Below are positions 1-8,900 of a DNA stretch of 35,290 nucleotides, piece after piece. Position numbers and translations under genes: made by a program. The notes under the pieces were generated by a model. That model saw only the letters and a program-made list of their open reading frames with translations, did no database searches and was not told the origin of the DNA. Position 1 is the stretch's first letter, and each line of letters starts with the position of its first letter. The DNA comes from Bradyrhizobium sp. Leo170 (GTDB taxonomy: Bacteria; Pseudomonadota; Alphaproteobacteria; Rhizobiales; Xanthobacteraceae), in contig NZ_PSRR01000052.1 of NCBI RefSeq assembly GCF_004296405.1, positions 1 through 35,290 on the forward strand, given 5' to 3'.

Positions 1-23
1 CCTGCAGGCCGCGTCTCCGAGCC

Positions 24-65
24 AAAATCCGCCCGGCATTCGCCTGTGCCCTGTAATCCGGGCGG
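24..65 (-). terminator. Terminator-like hairpin downstream of the MFS gene
   Basis: Perfect 8-bp inverted repeat, CCGCCCGG (29-36) and CCGGGCGG (58-65). Read on the minus strand the hairpin is followed by ATTTT, so it fits a terminator for the leftward MFS gene. The loop is long (21 nt), and the flank at 90-112 resembles a dispersed Bradyrhizobium repeat, so the hairpin could belong to that repeat instead. Confidence 0.45.
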
Positions 66-133
66 AAAAAATTCTTACCCAGTCTCTTCGCTCCATCCGG
101 GCTACAAGAGCCCAAAAGAGCTGGTAGGTAGCA

Positions 134-1375
134 CTACGAGCGCGCGCGATCGCCCAATAAGCCGACCACGAGATCGACGGCGAGAGCGGCGGTGATGGCG
201 GCTGCGCCGATCATGAAGAGGAGCGCGTAGTTGCCGCCGGTCTGCTCGAAACAATAAGACAGGCCATAGGCGCCGCCGGCCTGAAACAGCGCGAAGCTCG
301 TGGTCGCTTGCGCCCAGGCCGCGCCCTGCGCGGCGCTGTTGTGCGGAACGAGTTCATGGATGCGGCCGAGCGTCAGCGGCACGATGCCGGGGGTGAAAGC
401 GCCAGCGATCACGCTCGAGACGATCATCGCTGACGGAGCCACGCTGACCGCAGGCAGCACGATTGCGACCGCCTGCACCAGGAAGGCGACGCGCAGCGCC
501 GGGCCGAAGCCTGCGCGGTCGGCGAGATGCCCGGTCACGAGCGGGCCGGCGATCGCGCCGATGCCATAGAGCACCCAGTATTGTGAAGCGGCCAGAATCC
601 CCTGCCCGAGCCCGCGCGCCACGAAGTCGACCAGGAAGACCATGTGCGGCACCAGCGCCAAGGCGTTGAGGCCATATTCCGCATACAGCGCGCGGATCGC
701 CAGTGATCGCGGCCGCGGCGCGACGTGATGGTGGGCGAGCGTTTTCGCGCCACGGACCTCGGCCGGCCAGGCCTTCCAGCTCGCCAGGGTCAACAGCACG
801 GACAAGATCCCAATTCCATACCAGGTTTCTTGCAGCCCTTGCCGCAGCAACAGCGGCACGAGCGTGCCGGACGCCGCAACGCCGAGGCCCACGCCGGCGA
901 AGATCACGCCGCCGACCACGCCCTTCTTGTTCGGCGGCGTGTGCGGCAGGATCGTCGACGCCGCGAGCACCATGATCACGCCTCCGGACAAGCCGGCAAG
1001 GAAGCGCCACACGAAGAACCAGGCGAAAGAGATCGGCACCGAGCAGGCAAAGCAGCAGAGCGATGCAAGCACCATCATGGCGCGCAACGAGCGCACCGGC
1101 CCGGCGCGGGCCCCGACCTCGCGCGCGATAATCGCGCCGGCCAGATAGCCCGCAAGATTGGCAGCGCCGAGATAGACGACATCCGCCGGACTGAACCATT
1201 TTGCCGCGATCAGCGCCGGGATCAGCGGCGTGTAGGCGAAGCGCGCCAATCCGAGACCGACCAGCGAGGCGCAAAGCCCAGCCGCAGCCGACAGCCAGAC
1301 CGGTCCGCCTTCATGATGATGATTGGCCGCCGCTGAATGCGGGTGACGGTGAGCGTGGGTGCTTGACATCGACAT
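134..1375 (-). CDS. YbfB/YjiJ-family MFS transporter
   Basis: Inner-membrane major facilitator transporter of 413 residues, the usual length for a 12-helix MFS protein. The first helix carries GLGLARFAYTPLIP, the signature I associate with the YbfB/YjiJ subfamily, and hydrophobic segments continue to the end. The N-terminus before helix 1 is His-rich (about nine His in the first 22 residues), which could bind metal or be incidental. The substrate cannot be read from sequence; family members are generally treated as exporters. It is a single leftward gene with a hairpin just downstream. The ribosome site is weak, and the Met two codons in is an equally good start. Confidence 0.85.
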   Translation of the reverse strand: MSMSSTHAHRHPHSAAANHHHEGGPVWLSAAAGLCASLVGLGLARFAYTPLIPALIAAKWFSPADVVYLGAANLAGYLAGAIIAREVGARAGPVRSLRAMMVLASLCCFACSVPISFAWFFVWRFLAGLSGGVIMVLAASTILPHTPPNKKGVVGGVIFAGVGLGVAASGTLVPLLLRQGLQETWYGIGILSVLLTLASWKAWPAEVRGAKTLAHHHVAPRPRSLAIRALYAEYGLNALALVPHMVFLVDFVARGLGQGILAASQYWVLYGIGAIAGPLVTGHLADRAGFGPALRVAFLVQAVAIVLPAVSVAPSAMIVSSVIAGAFTPGIVPLTLGRIHELVPHNSAAQGAAWAQATTSFALFQAGGAYGLSYCFEQTGGNYALLFMIGAAAITAALAVDLVVGLLGDRARS

Positions 1376-1451
1376 GGGTTAAGCAGCCTCGCTGCTCGAA
1401 AGGGAAATGGTTAGTTCTGATGCCAGCCATCGCCGACGGCGATGGCTGACT

Positions 1452-1556
1452 AAAGCGTTTTCGAGCGAAGTGGACACCGGTTCGCGTGAAGAAAACGCGT
1501 CAAAACGAGAATCTAGAGCTTCGGTTCTGATTCAATCAGAACCGAAAATGCTCTAG
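1452..1556. repeat. Dispersed rhizobial intergenic repeat with inverted-repeat core
   Basis: This unit contains AAAGCGTTTTCGAGCGAAG and ends in a perfect 11-bp inverted repeat, TTCGGTTCTGA (1520-1530) and TCAGAACCGAA (1536-1546). I recall near-identical units between genes of many Bradyrhizobium and related genomes. It lies between the convergent ends of no pair of genes but just downstream of the SDR stop codon, so the hairpin could also end SDR transcription. Confidence 0.7.
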
Positions 1557-1564
1557 CGCTCGAA

Positions 1565-2275
1565 TTAGTGACCGGCGCTCTGGCCGCCATCGACATGCAG
1601 GATCTCGCCGGTGACGAAGCCCGCGCTTTCGAGATAGAGCACGGCATCGACGATGTCGCGGCTCGCGCCCATCCGCCCGACCGGATGCAGCTTGGCGAGG
1701 AAATCGTAGGTCTCGCGCCCATGCATCGGCGTTTTGATCACGCCGGGCGAGACCGCGTTGACGCGGATGCCCTTGGCTGCATATTCGATCGCAAGCGACT
1801 TGGTTGCCGCGTTCAATCCACCCTTGGTGAGTGAGGCGAGCACCGAGGGAACGCTGCTGTTGGCATGATCCACCAGGCTGGTCGTGATCTGGACGATGTG
1901 CCCCGAGCCCTGCTTCAGCATCTCGCGCGCGACGCGCCTGGTGAGATGGAAGAAGCCGTTGAGATTGATGCCGAGTATCGAAGCGTAATCTTCATCGGTG
2001 TAGTCGGTGAACGGCTTGGCGATGAAGATGCCGGCGTTGTTGACCAGCGTGTCGATGCGGCCGAAGCGCTCGAGCGCCTGACCGACGATGCGCTCGGCAG
2101 TCCTGGGATCGGCGATGTCGCCCGCCACCGTCAGGATATCAGGATCGGACGATGGCTTGATCGAGCGGGAGCTTGCGACCACACGAAAATTGCGGTTCCG
2201 ATATCCATTGACGAGATCAGCGCCGATGCCCTGCGACGCGCCGGTAATGATGGCAACCTTTTGTTCTGCACCCAT
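1565..2275 (-). CDS. Short-chain dehydrogenase/reductase (SDR) lacking the catalytic Tyr
   Basis: Classical-length SDR of 236 residues with a Rossmann fold for NAD(P)H. TGASQGIG (11-18) is the nucleotide-binding loop, NNAG is at 79-82 and the active-site Ser region is ITTSL (130-134). The usual YxxxK is ALASLTK-like: Lys151 is kept but the Tyr position (147) is Ala. I recall this as a recurring SDR subfamily, so it is probably not a random mutation, but ordinary dehydrogenase chemistry is doubtful. The start at 2275 was chosen because GGAGG sits six bases upstream; a longer in-frame start at 2335 has no such support. The LysR gene lies just upstream on the same strand and may regulate it. Substrate unknown. 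Confidence 0.85.
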   Translation of the reverse strand: MGAEQKVAIITGASQGIGADLVNGYRNRNFRVVASSRSIKPSSDPDILTVAGDIADPRTAERIVGQALERFGRIDTLVNNAGIFIAKPFTDYTDEDYASILGINLNGFFHLTRRVAREMLKQGSGHIVQITTSLVDHANSSVPSVLASLTKGGLNAATKSLAIEYAAKGIRVNAVSPGVIKTPMHGRETYDFLAKLHPVGRMGASRDIVDAVLYLESAGFVTGEILHVDGGQSAGH

Positions 2276-2376
2276 GACGGGCCTCCATGATCGCTGAAGC
2301 GGCGACACCGCCGCTTGCGCCCTATCGGCGCTCATAAAGGCAAGCTAGGCAGATCAACCTGCGGAGCGAATACGCG

Positions 2377-3345
2377 CTACTCGGCAGACACTCTTCCGCG
2401 CCGCGAACGAATGGTTGCGGCGCTGTCCTTGGCTTCGCGCGACAGCCGTTCGAAATAGCGCTTCAGCCGCGGCACCGCGAAATCGACGAAGGCGCGCACC
2501 TTAGGCACGGAAAACCGTCCTTGCGGTGCGAGCAGGTGCACCGGCAAGGGCGGGTATTCGTCCTTGCCAAGGATGATCCGCAAGCGCCCGCTTCGGATCT
2601 CCTCGGCGATATGATAGGAGAACAGCCGCGTCACGCCGTGTCCTTCCGCAGCGGACGCGACCGCGGCGCGCACGGTGTTGACGACCAGCCTCGGCGTGAA
2701 CTGCACTGTTCTGGGCACCGAGGAGTTTTTCAGAGGCGGGAAGCTCCAGGAGTCCTGACCGAAATGCGTCATCGAGACGATCTGGTGCTCTGCCAGGTCG
2801 GCAGGCCCATTGATGGCCGGATTTCGCGCCAGGTAGGATGGCGAGGCCGCGACCACGCGGCGGACTTCGCCGAGCCGGATCGCCACGAAGCTCGAATCCG
2901 CCAGATGCGCGATGCGCAGCGCGACGTCGATGCCCTCGTCGATCAGGTTCACCGGCCGGTCCAGCAGAAGCAGCCGGACCGACACCGTCGGATAGTCGTT
3001 CATGAATGCGTCGAGCACGGGCCGCAACACGTCCTCGCCGGTGATGACGGGCGCGGTGATCGTAAGCGTGCCCCGCGGCGCGGCGCGCTCGCCGGCTGCG
3101 GCGATATCCGCTTCCTCGAGCTCGGCCAGCACGCGCCGGCAGCTCGCAACATAGCGCTCACCGGCCTCGCTCAGCTTCAGCGACCGCGTTGTGCGATGCA
3201 GGAGTTCAGTGCCGACATGAGTTTCAAGAAACGCGATCGCCCGGCTCACCGCGGCCGGCGACCGCCCCAGCCGCCGTCCGGCGCCGGCCAGACTTCCCTC
3301 GTCGACCGCCGACACAAATACTTTCATCGCGTCGATGCGGTCCAT
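2377..3345 (-). CDS. LysR-family transcriptional regulator
   Basis: DNA-binding regulator of 322 residues, the normal length. The N-terminal winged helix-turn-helix spans about residues 3-62, including SLAGAGRRLGRSPAAVSRAI and the motif with two Arg-Thr pairs after the recognition helix. The rest is a type-2 periplasmic-binding-like effector domain (RGTLTITAP, then VDVAL-type and HQIVSM segments) of the kind found in regulators of small redox enzymes. Starting at MDRIDAMKVF gives the standard alignment; a further in-frame extension upstream is likely not translated. It is divergent from the M20 gene and upstream of the SDR gene, so either could be its target. Effector unknown. Confidence 0.85.
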   Translation of the reverse strand: MDRIDAMKVFVSAVDEGSLAGAGRRLGRSPAAVSRAIAFLETHVGTELLHRTTRSLKLSEAGERYVASCRRVLAELEEADIAAAGERAAPRGTLTITAPVITGEDVLRPVLDAFMNDYPTVSVRLLLLDRPVNLIDEGIDVALRIAHLADSSFVAIRLGEVRRVVAASPSYLARNPAINGPADLAEHQIVSMTHFGQDSWSFPPLKNSSVPRTVQFTPRLVVNTVRAAVASAAEGHGVTRLFSYHIAEEIRSGRLRIILGKDEYPPLPVHLLAPQGRFSVPKVRAFVDFAVPRLKRYFERLSREAKDSAATIRSRRGRVSAE

Positions 3346-3637
3346 GGCTTCTCTCGACCAGGCATGTGCACATAGATCAGGGCGCGTTCGATGACGGCGG
3401 CGTACGCGCGCCTCCCACGCTACCAGTTGCCAACATAATGCTTCCACTCTAGCTTCCGGTAGTCCAATGATGACCAGCCACACCGTGTGCCTGTGCTTCG
3501 CTTGCGATTTTTCGCGTGTGCTTGCCAACGTTCGGGCCGCTGCGGCATGATGCTTTCGTGCCGTTCTTCCATTTCTACGGCGGCCGGATGCACCGCGATA
3601 TTCTCAGTGAGGGAAAAAAGCCAAGGGAGGTCTGACC

Positions 3638-4968
3638 ATGCGGTTTGCAAAGCCCCTGCTCGTCGCATTTGTCTTGGGCAGCATGGTTGCGCTGCCGGCG
3701 CATGCGGAGTTCGACGTCGCAAGCCTGAAGCAATCGATCGAGACCTCCTTCGAGAGCGAATATCCAAAACTCGATGCGCTCTACAAGGACATCCACGCCC
3801 ATCCGAGATCGCCTTCCAGGAGGAGAAGACCGCCGCAAGACTCGCCGCCGAGATGCGCGCGATCGGCTTCGAGGTTACAGAGAAGGTCGGCAAGACCGGG
3901 CTGGTTGCGCTCTACAAAAATGGCGACGGTCCGACCATCATGGTGCGCACCGAGCTTGACGCGCTGCCGATGGAGGAGAAAACCGGCCTGCCCTACGCAA
4001 GCCGCGACAAGACCATCTGGCAGGAGCGCGAAACCTTTGTCGCCCATAGCTGCGGCCACGACATCCACATGGCGAGCTGGGTCGGAACGGCGAAGACGCT
4101 GGTCGGGCTGAAGGACCAGTGGAAGGGCACGCTGATGTTCATCGCCCAGCCCGCCGAGGAAGTGGTTGCGGGTGCCAGAGCCATGCTGGCCGACGGCCTG
4201 TTCACGCGCTTTCCCAAACCCGATGCCGGCTTTGCCCTGCATAGCGGGGCCTTTCCCTACGGCTACGTCAGCTACACCGTCGGGGTCCGCTCTTCCAATG
4301 CCGACGGCCTCTACATCAAATTCAAAGGCCGCGGCGGCCATGGCGCGGCGCCACAGGCGACCATCGATCCCGTGATGATGGCGTCGCGTTTTGTGGTCGA
4401 TGTGCAGAGCGTCATCAGCCGTGAAAAGGACCCGACCGAATTCGGCGTGGTCTCCATCGGCTCGCTCCATGCCGGCACCACGGCCAACATCATTCCCGAC
4501 GAAGCGGTCCTGCTCGGCACCATCAGAACCTTCAAACCGGACGTGCGCGCCAAGATGCATGATGGAATCGAACGTACCGCCAAAGCGGTCGCCGCCATGG
4601 CGAATGCGCCTGCACCGGATATCAGGATCACCGAGGGTACCAAGGCGGTGGTCAACGATGCCGCTGTTGTCGCGACCGCCGAGAAGGTGCTGAACGCGGC
4701 CTTCGGCGACAAGTTCAGGACCGCGCCGCCGGTCACCGCGAGCGAGGATTTTTCCGAGTACATCAATGCCGGCGTGCCCTCGATGTTCTTCAATATCGGC
4801 GTCTACGATCCCGAGCACGTCGCCGCCGCGCGCAATGGCGGCCCGCCGCTTCCCGGCAACCATTCCCCGCTGTTCGCGCCGGTGCCGAAGCCTACCATTC
4901 AGACCGGCGTCACCGCGATGACGCTCGCAGTCCTCAGCGCATTCGACCAGAGGGCCAAGGGACATTAA
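3638..4968 (+). pseudogene. Secreted M20 amidohydrolase, broken by a one-base frameshift
   Basis: The gene starts at ATG 3638 behind AGGGAGG, with a clear signal peptide (MRFAKPLLVAFVLGSMVA, cleavage near AHA). The frame runs to CCG (3803-3805) and then fails. The remaining protein continues in another frame from about 3806 to the stop at 4966-4968. Inserting one G (CCG-GAG-ATC) restores HPE-I-AFQEEKTAARLA, as expected in M20 peptidases, and would give 443 residues. The downstream part is intact, with SCGHDIHM as the metal-binding motif, AQPAEE and GRGGHGAAP. Family members hydrolyse amide bonds in N-acyl amino acids or peptides with a divalent metal. The break may be a real mutation or a sequencing error in a GG pair. 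Confidence 0.8.
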
Positions 4969-4978
4969 CGGCCAAGCC

Positions 4979-5003
4979 CGTCATTGCGAGCGAAGCGAAG
5001 CAA
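4979..5003. repeat. Partial dispersed repeat (half of a palindromic unit)
   Basis: TCATTGCGAGCGAAGCGAAGC is the arm of the palindromic unit seen in full at 23629-23742. Only one arm is present here and the sequence then diverges, so this is a truncated copy. Confidence 0.65.
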
Positions 5004-5100
5004 GCGCGATGCGCATGATCGAGGAAGGATAAAATCTCTCAAATACATGTTGGCGAGCGGCGGCTCGAAGGGAGCCGCACGCTGCCAATGCTTGACGTCA

Positions 5101-5409
5101 TCACCAGCCGTAAGTGTAGCCGGGATAGGAGTAGTAATAGCTCGGATAGCTCCAGTATGAATTATAGGTCGGATAGCCCCAATACGAATTATAGGTAGGA
5201 TAGCCCCAGTACGAGTTATAGGTGGGATAGCCCCAGTACGAAGGATAATCCCGACGCACCAGATAGCGCACGTCCATCGTCACGGCTGGTACCGCCGCCT
5301 TGATCGACATGCCATTGATCGGCGCAGCAGACGATTTGGCCGTGGCGGCCGCTGCGAGAGGAACAGCAATTGCGAGTGCAATCGCGAGCCTGCGGACTTG
5401 AATCTTCAT
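5101..5409 (-). CDS. Small exported protein with Tyr/Trp-rich nonapeptide repeats
   Basis: 102-residue protein with a signal peptide (MKIQVRRLAIALAIAVPLAA, cleavage near SSA). The C-terminal half is a tandem array of SYWGYPTYN: three near-identical copies, then degenerate SYWSYPSYY and a SYPGYTYGW end. In DNA the unit is 27 bp. The tract contains almost no charged residues, so it should be extended and aromatic; such tracts occur in surface, adhesive or cell-wall-contacting proteins, but I do not recognise a function. The start at 5409 has AAAGGAG upstream at good spacing; a start ten codons earlier lacks support. It stands alone, with a long gene-free stretch upstream. Confidence 0.7.
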   Translation of the reverse strand: MKIQVRRLAIALAIAVPLAAAATAKSSAAPINGMSIKAAVPAVTMDVRYLVRRDYPSYWGYPTYNSYWGYPTYNSYWGYPTYNSYWSYPSYYYSYPGYTYGW

Positions 5410-5733
5410 GGAAGCTCCTTTCGTGTTAGAAGTGACCATCCACCAGGCGACGATGATGGGGCAGGACGCCTACAGAAAGATTTCGGAAATCCGGAATTGC
5501 GTTACGTGGGTAACTGGTGGTGGCACGAAGCCAAGTCCCACAACCCGCCACTCGATTGGAGCTGACCTGGACGCGTTACGTCGCCTCTTGGCCCAACTCG
5601 GACCCTTGGAGCTCTGCTATCGCGCCGCTATCAGGGGCACAGCGGATCTCATACGCATCCTGATCTGCGGCGCGGGAGTTATAAGTACACGCCTTAGCGA
5701 GCCGGCGCTCGTCACGGATAACAGCCCAGCGCG
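5410..5733. other. Gene-free stretch upstream of the Tyr/Trp-repeat gene
   Basis: About 320 bp that should hold the promoter of the leftward Tyr/Trp-repeat gene. I see no convincing coding sequence, RNA gene or strong inverted repeat. The open frame on the plus strand from 5408 has no ribosome site and no recognisable features. Confidence 0.4.
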
Positions 5734-5806
5734 TCAGTCCTTGAAGTCATACTGCTTGCTGAGGTGATCGCCGACCTGGAACCAGCATCGCCACGCATTC
5801 GGCTTG
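5734..5806 (-). pseudogene. 3' remnant of an unidentified gene joined to a repeat
   Basis: Read leftward this encodes KPNAWRCWFQVGDHLSKQYD followed by FKD and a stop at 5734-5736. The composition looks like the C-terminus of a real protein, but the frame runs upstream straight into the dispersed repeat at 5817-5966, with no start. I infer a gene whose 5' part was lost at the repeat junction. I do not recognise the family, and a chance frame cannot be excluded. Confidence 0.3.
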
Positions 5807-5816
5807 GCCACCGTCC

Positions 5817-5966
5817 ACGTAGCCCGCACGGAGTTCGTAGCGCGGATGGAGCGCAGCGTAATCCGGGAACGGTGTCGCCAAGGCCTCGGCAATCCCGGAT
5901 TGCGCGGAGCCTGTCATCGGGCGCGCATTCGCGCGACCCGTTGGCTCCATCCGGGCTGCGCGCTAC
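5817..5966. repeat. Mosaic of dispersed repeat modules
   Basis: The stretch contains GTAGCCCG-type and GCGCGGATGGAGCGCAGCG modules with their inverted counterpart GGCTCCATCCGGGCTGCG near 5943-5960. A 44-bp module at 5903-5946 reappears inverted at 23640-23683 with a single mismatch. I recall these modules from intergenic regions of Bradyrhizobium genomes. The repeat abuts the stop codon of the leftward TPR gene. Confidence 0.65.
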
Positions 5967-8900
5967 CTCGCCGCGTTGGCGCGCTTGACGCCGACGATCG
6001 CAGGCAACGCCTCGGGATCGGCTTTCGTGCCGGGCACGGCACCGGTCGCGATCGGATCGGAGAGCGGCGCGCGGGCGGTGGCGTCGGGGAAGCGGAGCTT
6101 CATGTCGCGGATGAAGCCGTCGAGCGTGTCGACGCTGGCGGCCATCCTGGCGATCTGGGAAAATTCGGCGCTGTTGGCGGCAGCCGGCCTGGCTGCGATG
6201 TCGAACGCCGTCCGGTCGGCCTCGCCCGACATCAGCGGCGCATATTTCTCGCGGAAGCGCGTAAGCCCGATCGCGTCCTCGGCGAGCGCATAGCCGACCA
6301 CGGCACGGATGATGTCGCCCTTCTCGGCCGCATTCAGCGGCGTGAAGTCGCGCCAGCGGTCACCATAATAGAGCTCGATCTGCTCGGAGGCCTCGCGCCA
6401 GTGCCGCTGCGCCCAATAGATGTCGGAGCGCAGCCGGATCGCCTCGCGGCCGGGAATGTTGGAGATGATGTCGAGCGCAAGGTCATGCCGACCAACGTCG
6501 CTCTGCGCGCGCGCCTCGAGCAGCAGCCGCTGCTGGCGCAATTCGCCGGACAGATCCGAGATGCGGGTCAGGCGCAGCGCCGCGATCGCGCGCTCCGGCT
6601 TGCGATTGGCGAGATAGACCATGGCAAGGCGTGCGGCGACCTGCGCGCGCGCTGCGCCCTCCAGCCGCTTGTCGACCTGATACTGCAGAAGCTCGGCAGC
6701 TTGATCAAGGAGGTCGACGCCGACGAGGCGATCAGCGAGGCGACGGATCATCTCGTCGCCGCGGCGACCGATCGGCGTGAGCTCGCGATATTCATAGAAC
6801 ATCGTGAGCGCGTCGATCGGCGGGATGCTGTCACCGGCGGGCCCGAGGAAAAGCTGGGAGAACAGCGCTGACGCCGCATCCTGTGCCTGCCGCGATTCCG
6901 GCGAATTCGGCTGCAGCCTCGTCGCGGCGCGCGTAGCCGCGAACGCCTCCGCATAGCGGCCGGTGTCGGAATAGATCTTCGCCAGGATCTGCAGCGTGCG
7001 CAGCTCGATGCTGTCGCCGCGCCACATCACCGCGAGCAGTTCGAGCTCGCGCAGGATGTCGGCCTGGGTGATCTCACCCCGCTTCTGCTTCAGTGTGACC
7101 TCGAGCAATTTGCCTTCGGCCGCGGCCTCCCGGTCGGGCGAGTTCGCGGCGAAGCGGTAAGCGTCGAGCGCGTCCTTCTCATAGCCGAGCGCTTCGGCGA
7201 GCCGGCCGCGCAGCACGGCGGCCGCCGGCTTCAATTCCTTCGGCAGGCCGATCACCTCGAGCTCGCTGCGGCGGCGCGCGGCTCCGGCAAAATCCTTCAC
7301 CTCGAGCGCGGCCTTCATCGATTCCAGCATGACGATACGCTGCAGGTCCGGCGGCAGGGTCGCGACCGAGAACTCCGCGTTCTTGAATTTCTCCCGCGCA
7401 TCCGCCCATTTGCCCTGGCGCGCAAGGGCGAGCCCCTTCCACAATTGGGAATCGTAGCCGTTGCCGATCACGGGGTTGGCAAGATCCTTGAGCGCGCGCT
7501 CGGGCCGGCCCATCATGATGCTGCTGGCGGCATGAACCATCAGCACGGCCGGGTCCTCGGCGCCGCGCTTGCTCTCCGACAGCATCAGATTGGCAACACC
7601 GTGTGCCTCCTCGTACAGGGCGCGCGCGACGTAGAACTTGGCAAGGTTGAGCCGCGCCTGCGCGAGCTGCTCGGGCGACGTGGTCGCCTCGGCGCTGGCC
7701 GCGATCAGCGCGTCGAGCCGCTTCAGGAAGTTCTCCGACTGGTTGTTCTTCCATTCCTCGGCATCGAACAGCGGCTTCACCGCGGCGGTGGCGCGTTCGG
7801 CGGCAACGTCGGCCGATGACAGCGTAAGCCCGCCCGGACGTCCCAGCACCACCTTGTCGGCGCCGAGTTCGGCCTTCACGTCGTCGGAGTTCGGATGCAC
7901 CACGAGGCCGTGGACGGATTCAAGCAGCGACAGCTCGACGAAATCCTGCCGACGGATGAAGCCGCGCGCCGGCGGCGGCGCGGTGACGACCCACAGCATG
8001 TCGCCGGCGTCTGGATCGACCAGCCGGTGCAATTGCCCGGGATTGGCCAAGGGCACGCTGACATTGGCGAGCGCGGGATCGCTGACATTGCGCACCACCA
8101 TCAATGGCTGCGGCGGCTTCTGCACCCGGTCGGCGAAGGTCACCGTCCAGCCCGTGCCGGAGGAACGCTCGTCGGCCTCGAGCGAAGGCATCTGCGGGCG
8201 GTTGAGGCGGAAGCGGATCGCCTGTCCCTGGTCCAGCGGCAAGCGGCTGACGTCGGAGATGATGGCGCCGGCCTTGTCGCGGATCGGCGCGACATCGATC
8301 GCCTCCGGAGAATCGAACACCAGCCACACCGCGTCGGCGCGGCGGAACAGCGCCGACGGCGTCGCCTTCTGGAAGGTGAACGTCACGCGCAAGCCGTCGC
8401 TGTCGCGCTGCGCGTCGACCGTAACCGGCTTTTCAGCGGAGGAGACCTGCGGCGTTGCGGCCGCGGCCTGTTTCGGCGCGGCATTCGCAGGCGACGGTGA
8501 AGCCTCATTGACGGGGGCTGCTGCAGGCTTCGCGTTCTCGGCAGGCGCCGCTTGCGCCGGAGGGGGAGCAGACGGCACCTCCTGCGCGACCTTCTCGGAC
8601 GCCGGCGCGGGCATTTCGGCGGCAGGGGGCTGCGGCTTCGCGGCCGCAGGCGCTGTGGTCTCGGCCGCTGCGGCCGGCGCCGCCTGCGGCGCATTTGCGC
8701 CCTGCTCGGGCTTGATGGAGATCTTGGCCTGCTCCGCGAAAGTCTCCGAGGTCAAGGGCGCGATCGGCGCCGGCTGCTGCAAGGGCGTGGATTCCCTGAT
8801 CGCCTTGCCCTGCCCAGCCGCCACGGCGACCAGCGGCTTTGCCGGCGCGGGTGGAACGTTGGCGGCGTGCCCATCCGCCGCCGGCTTCTCCGGCTGCTGG

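Noticed and set aside
5408..5767. Plus-strand frame between the Tyr/Trp-repeat gene and the mosaic repeat
   Set aside because: No ribosome site, no domain, and it overlaps the promoter region of the opposite gene.
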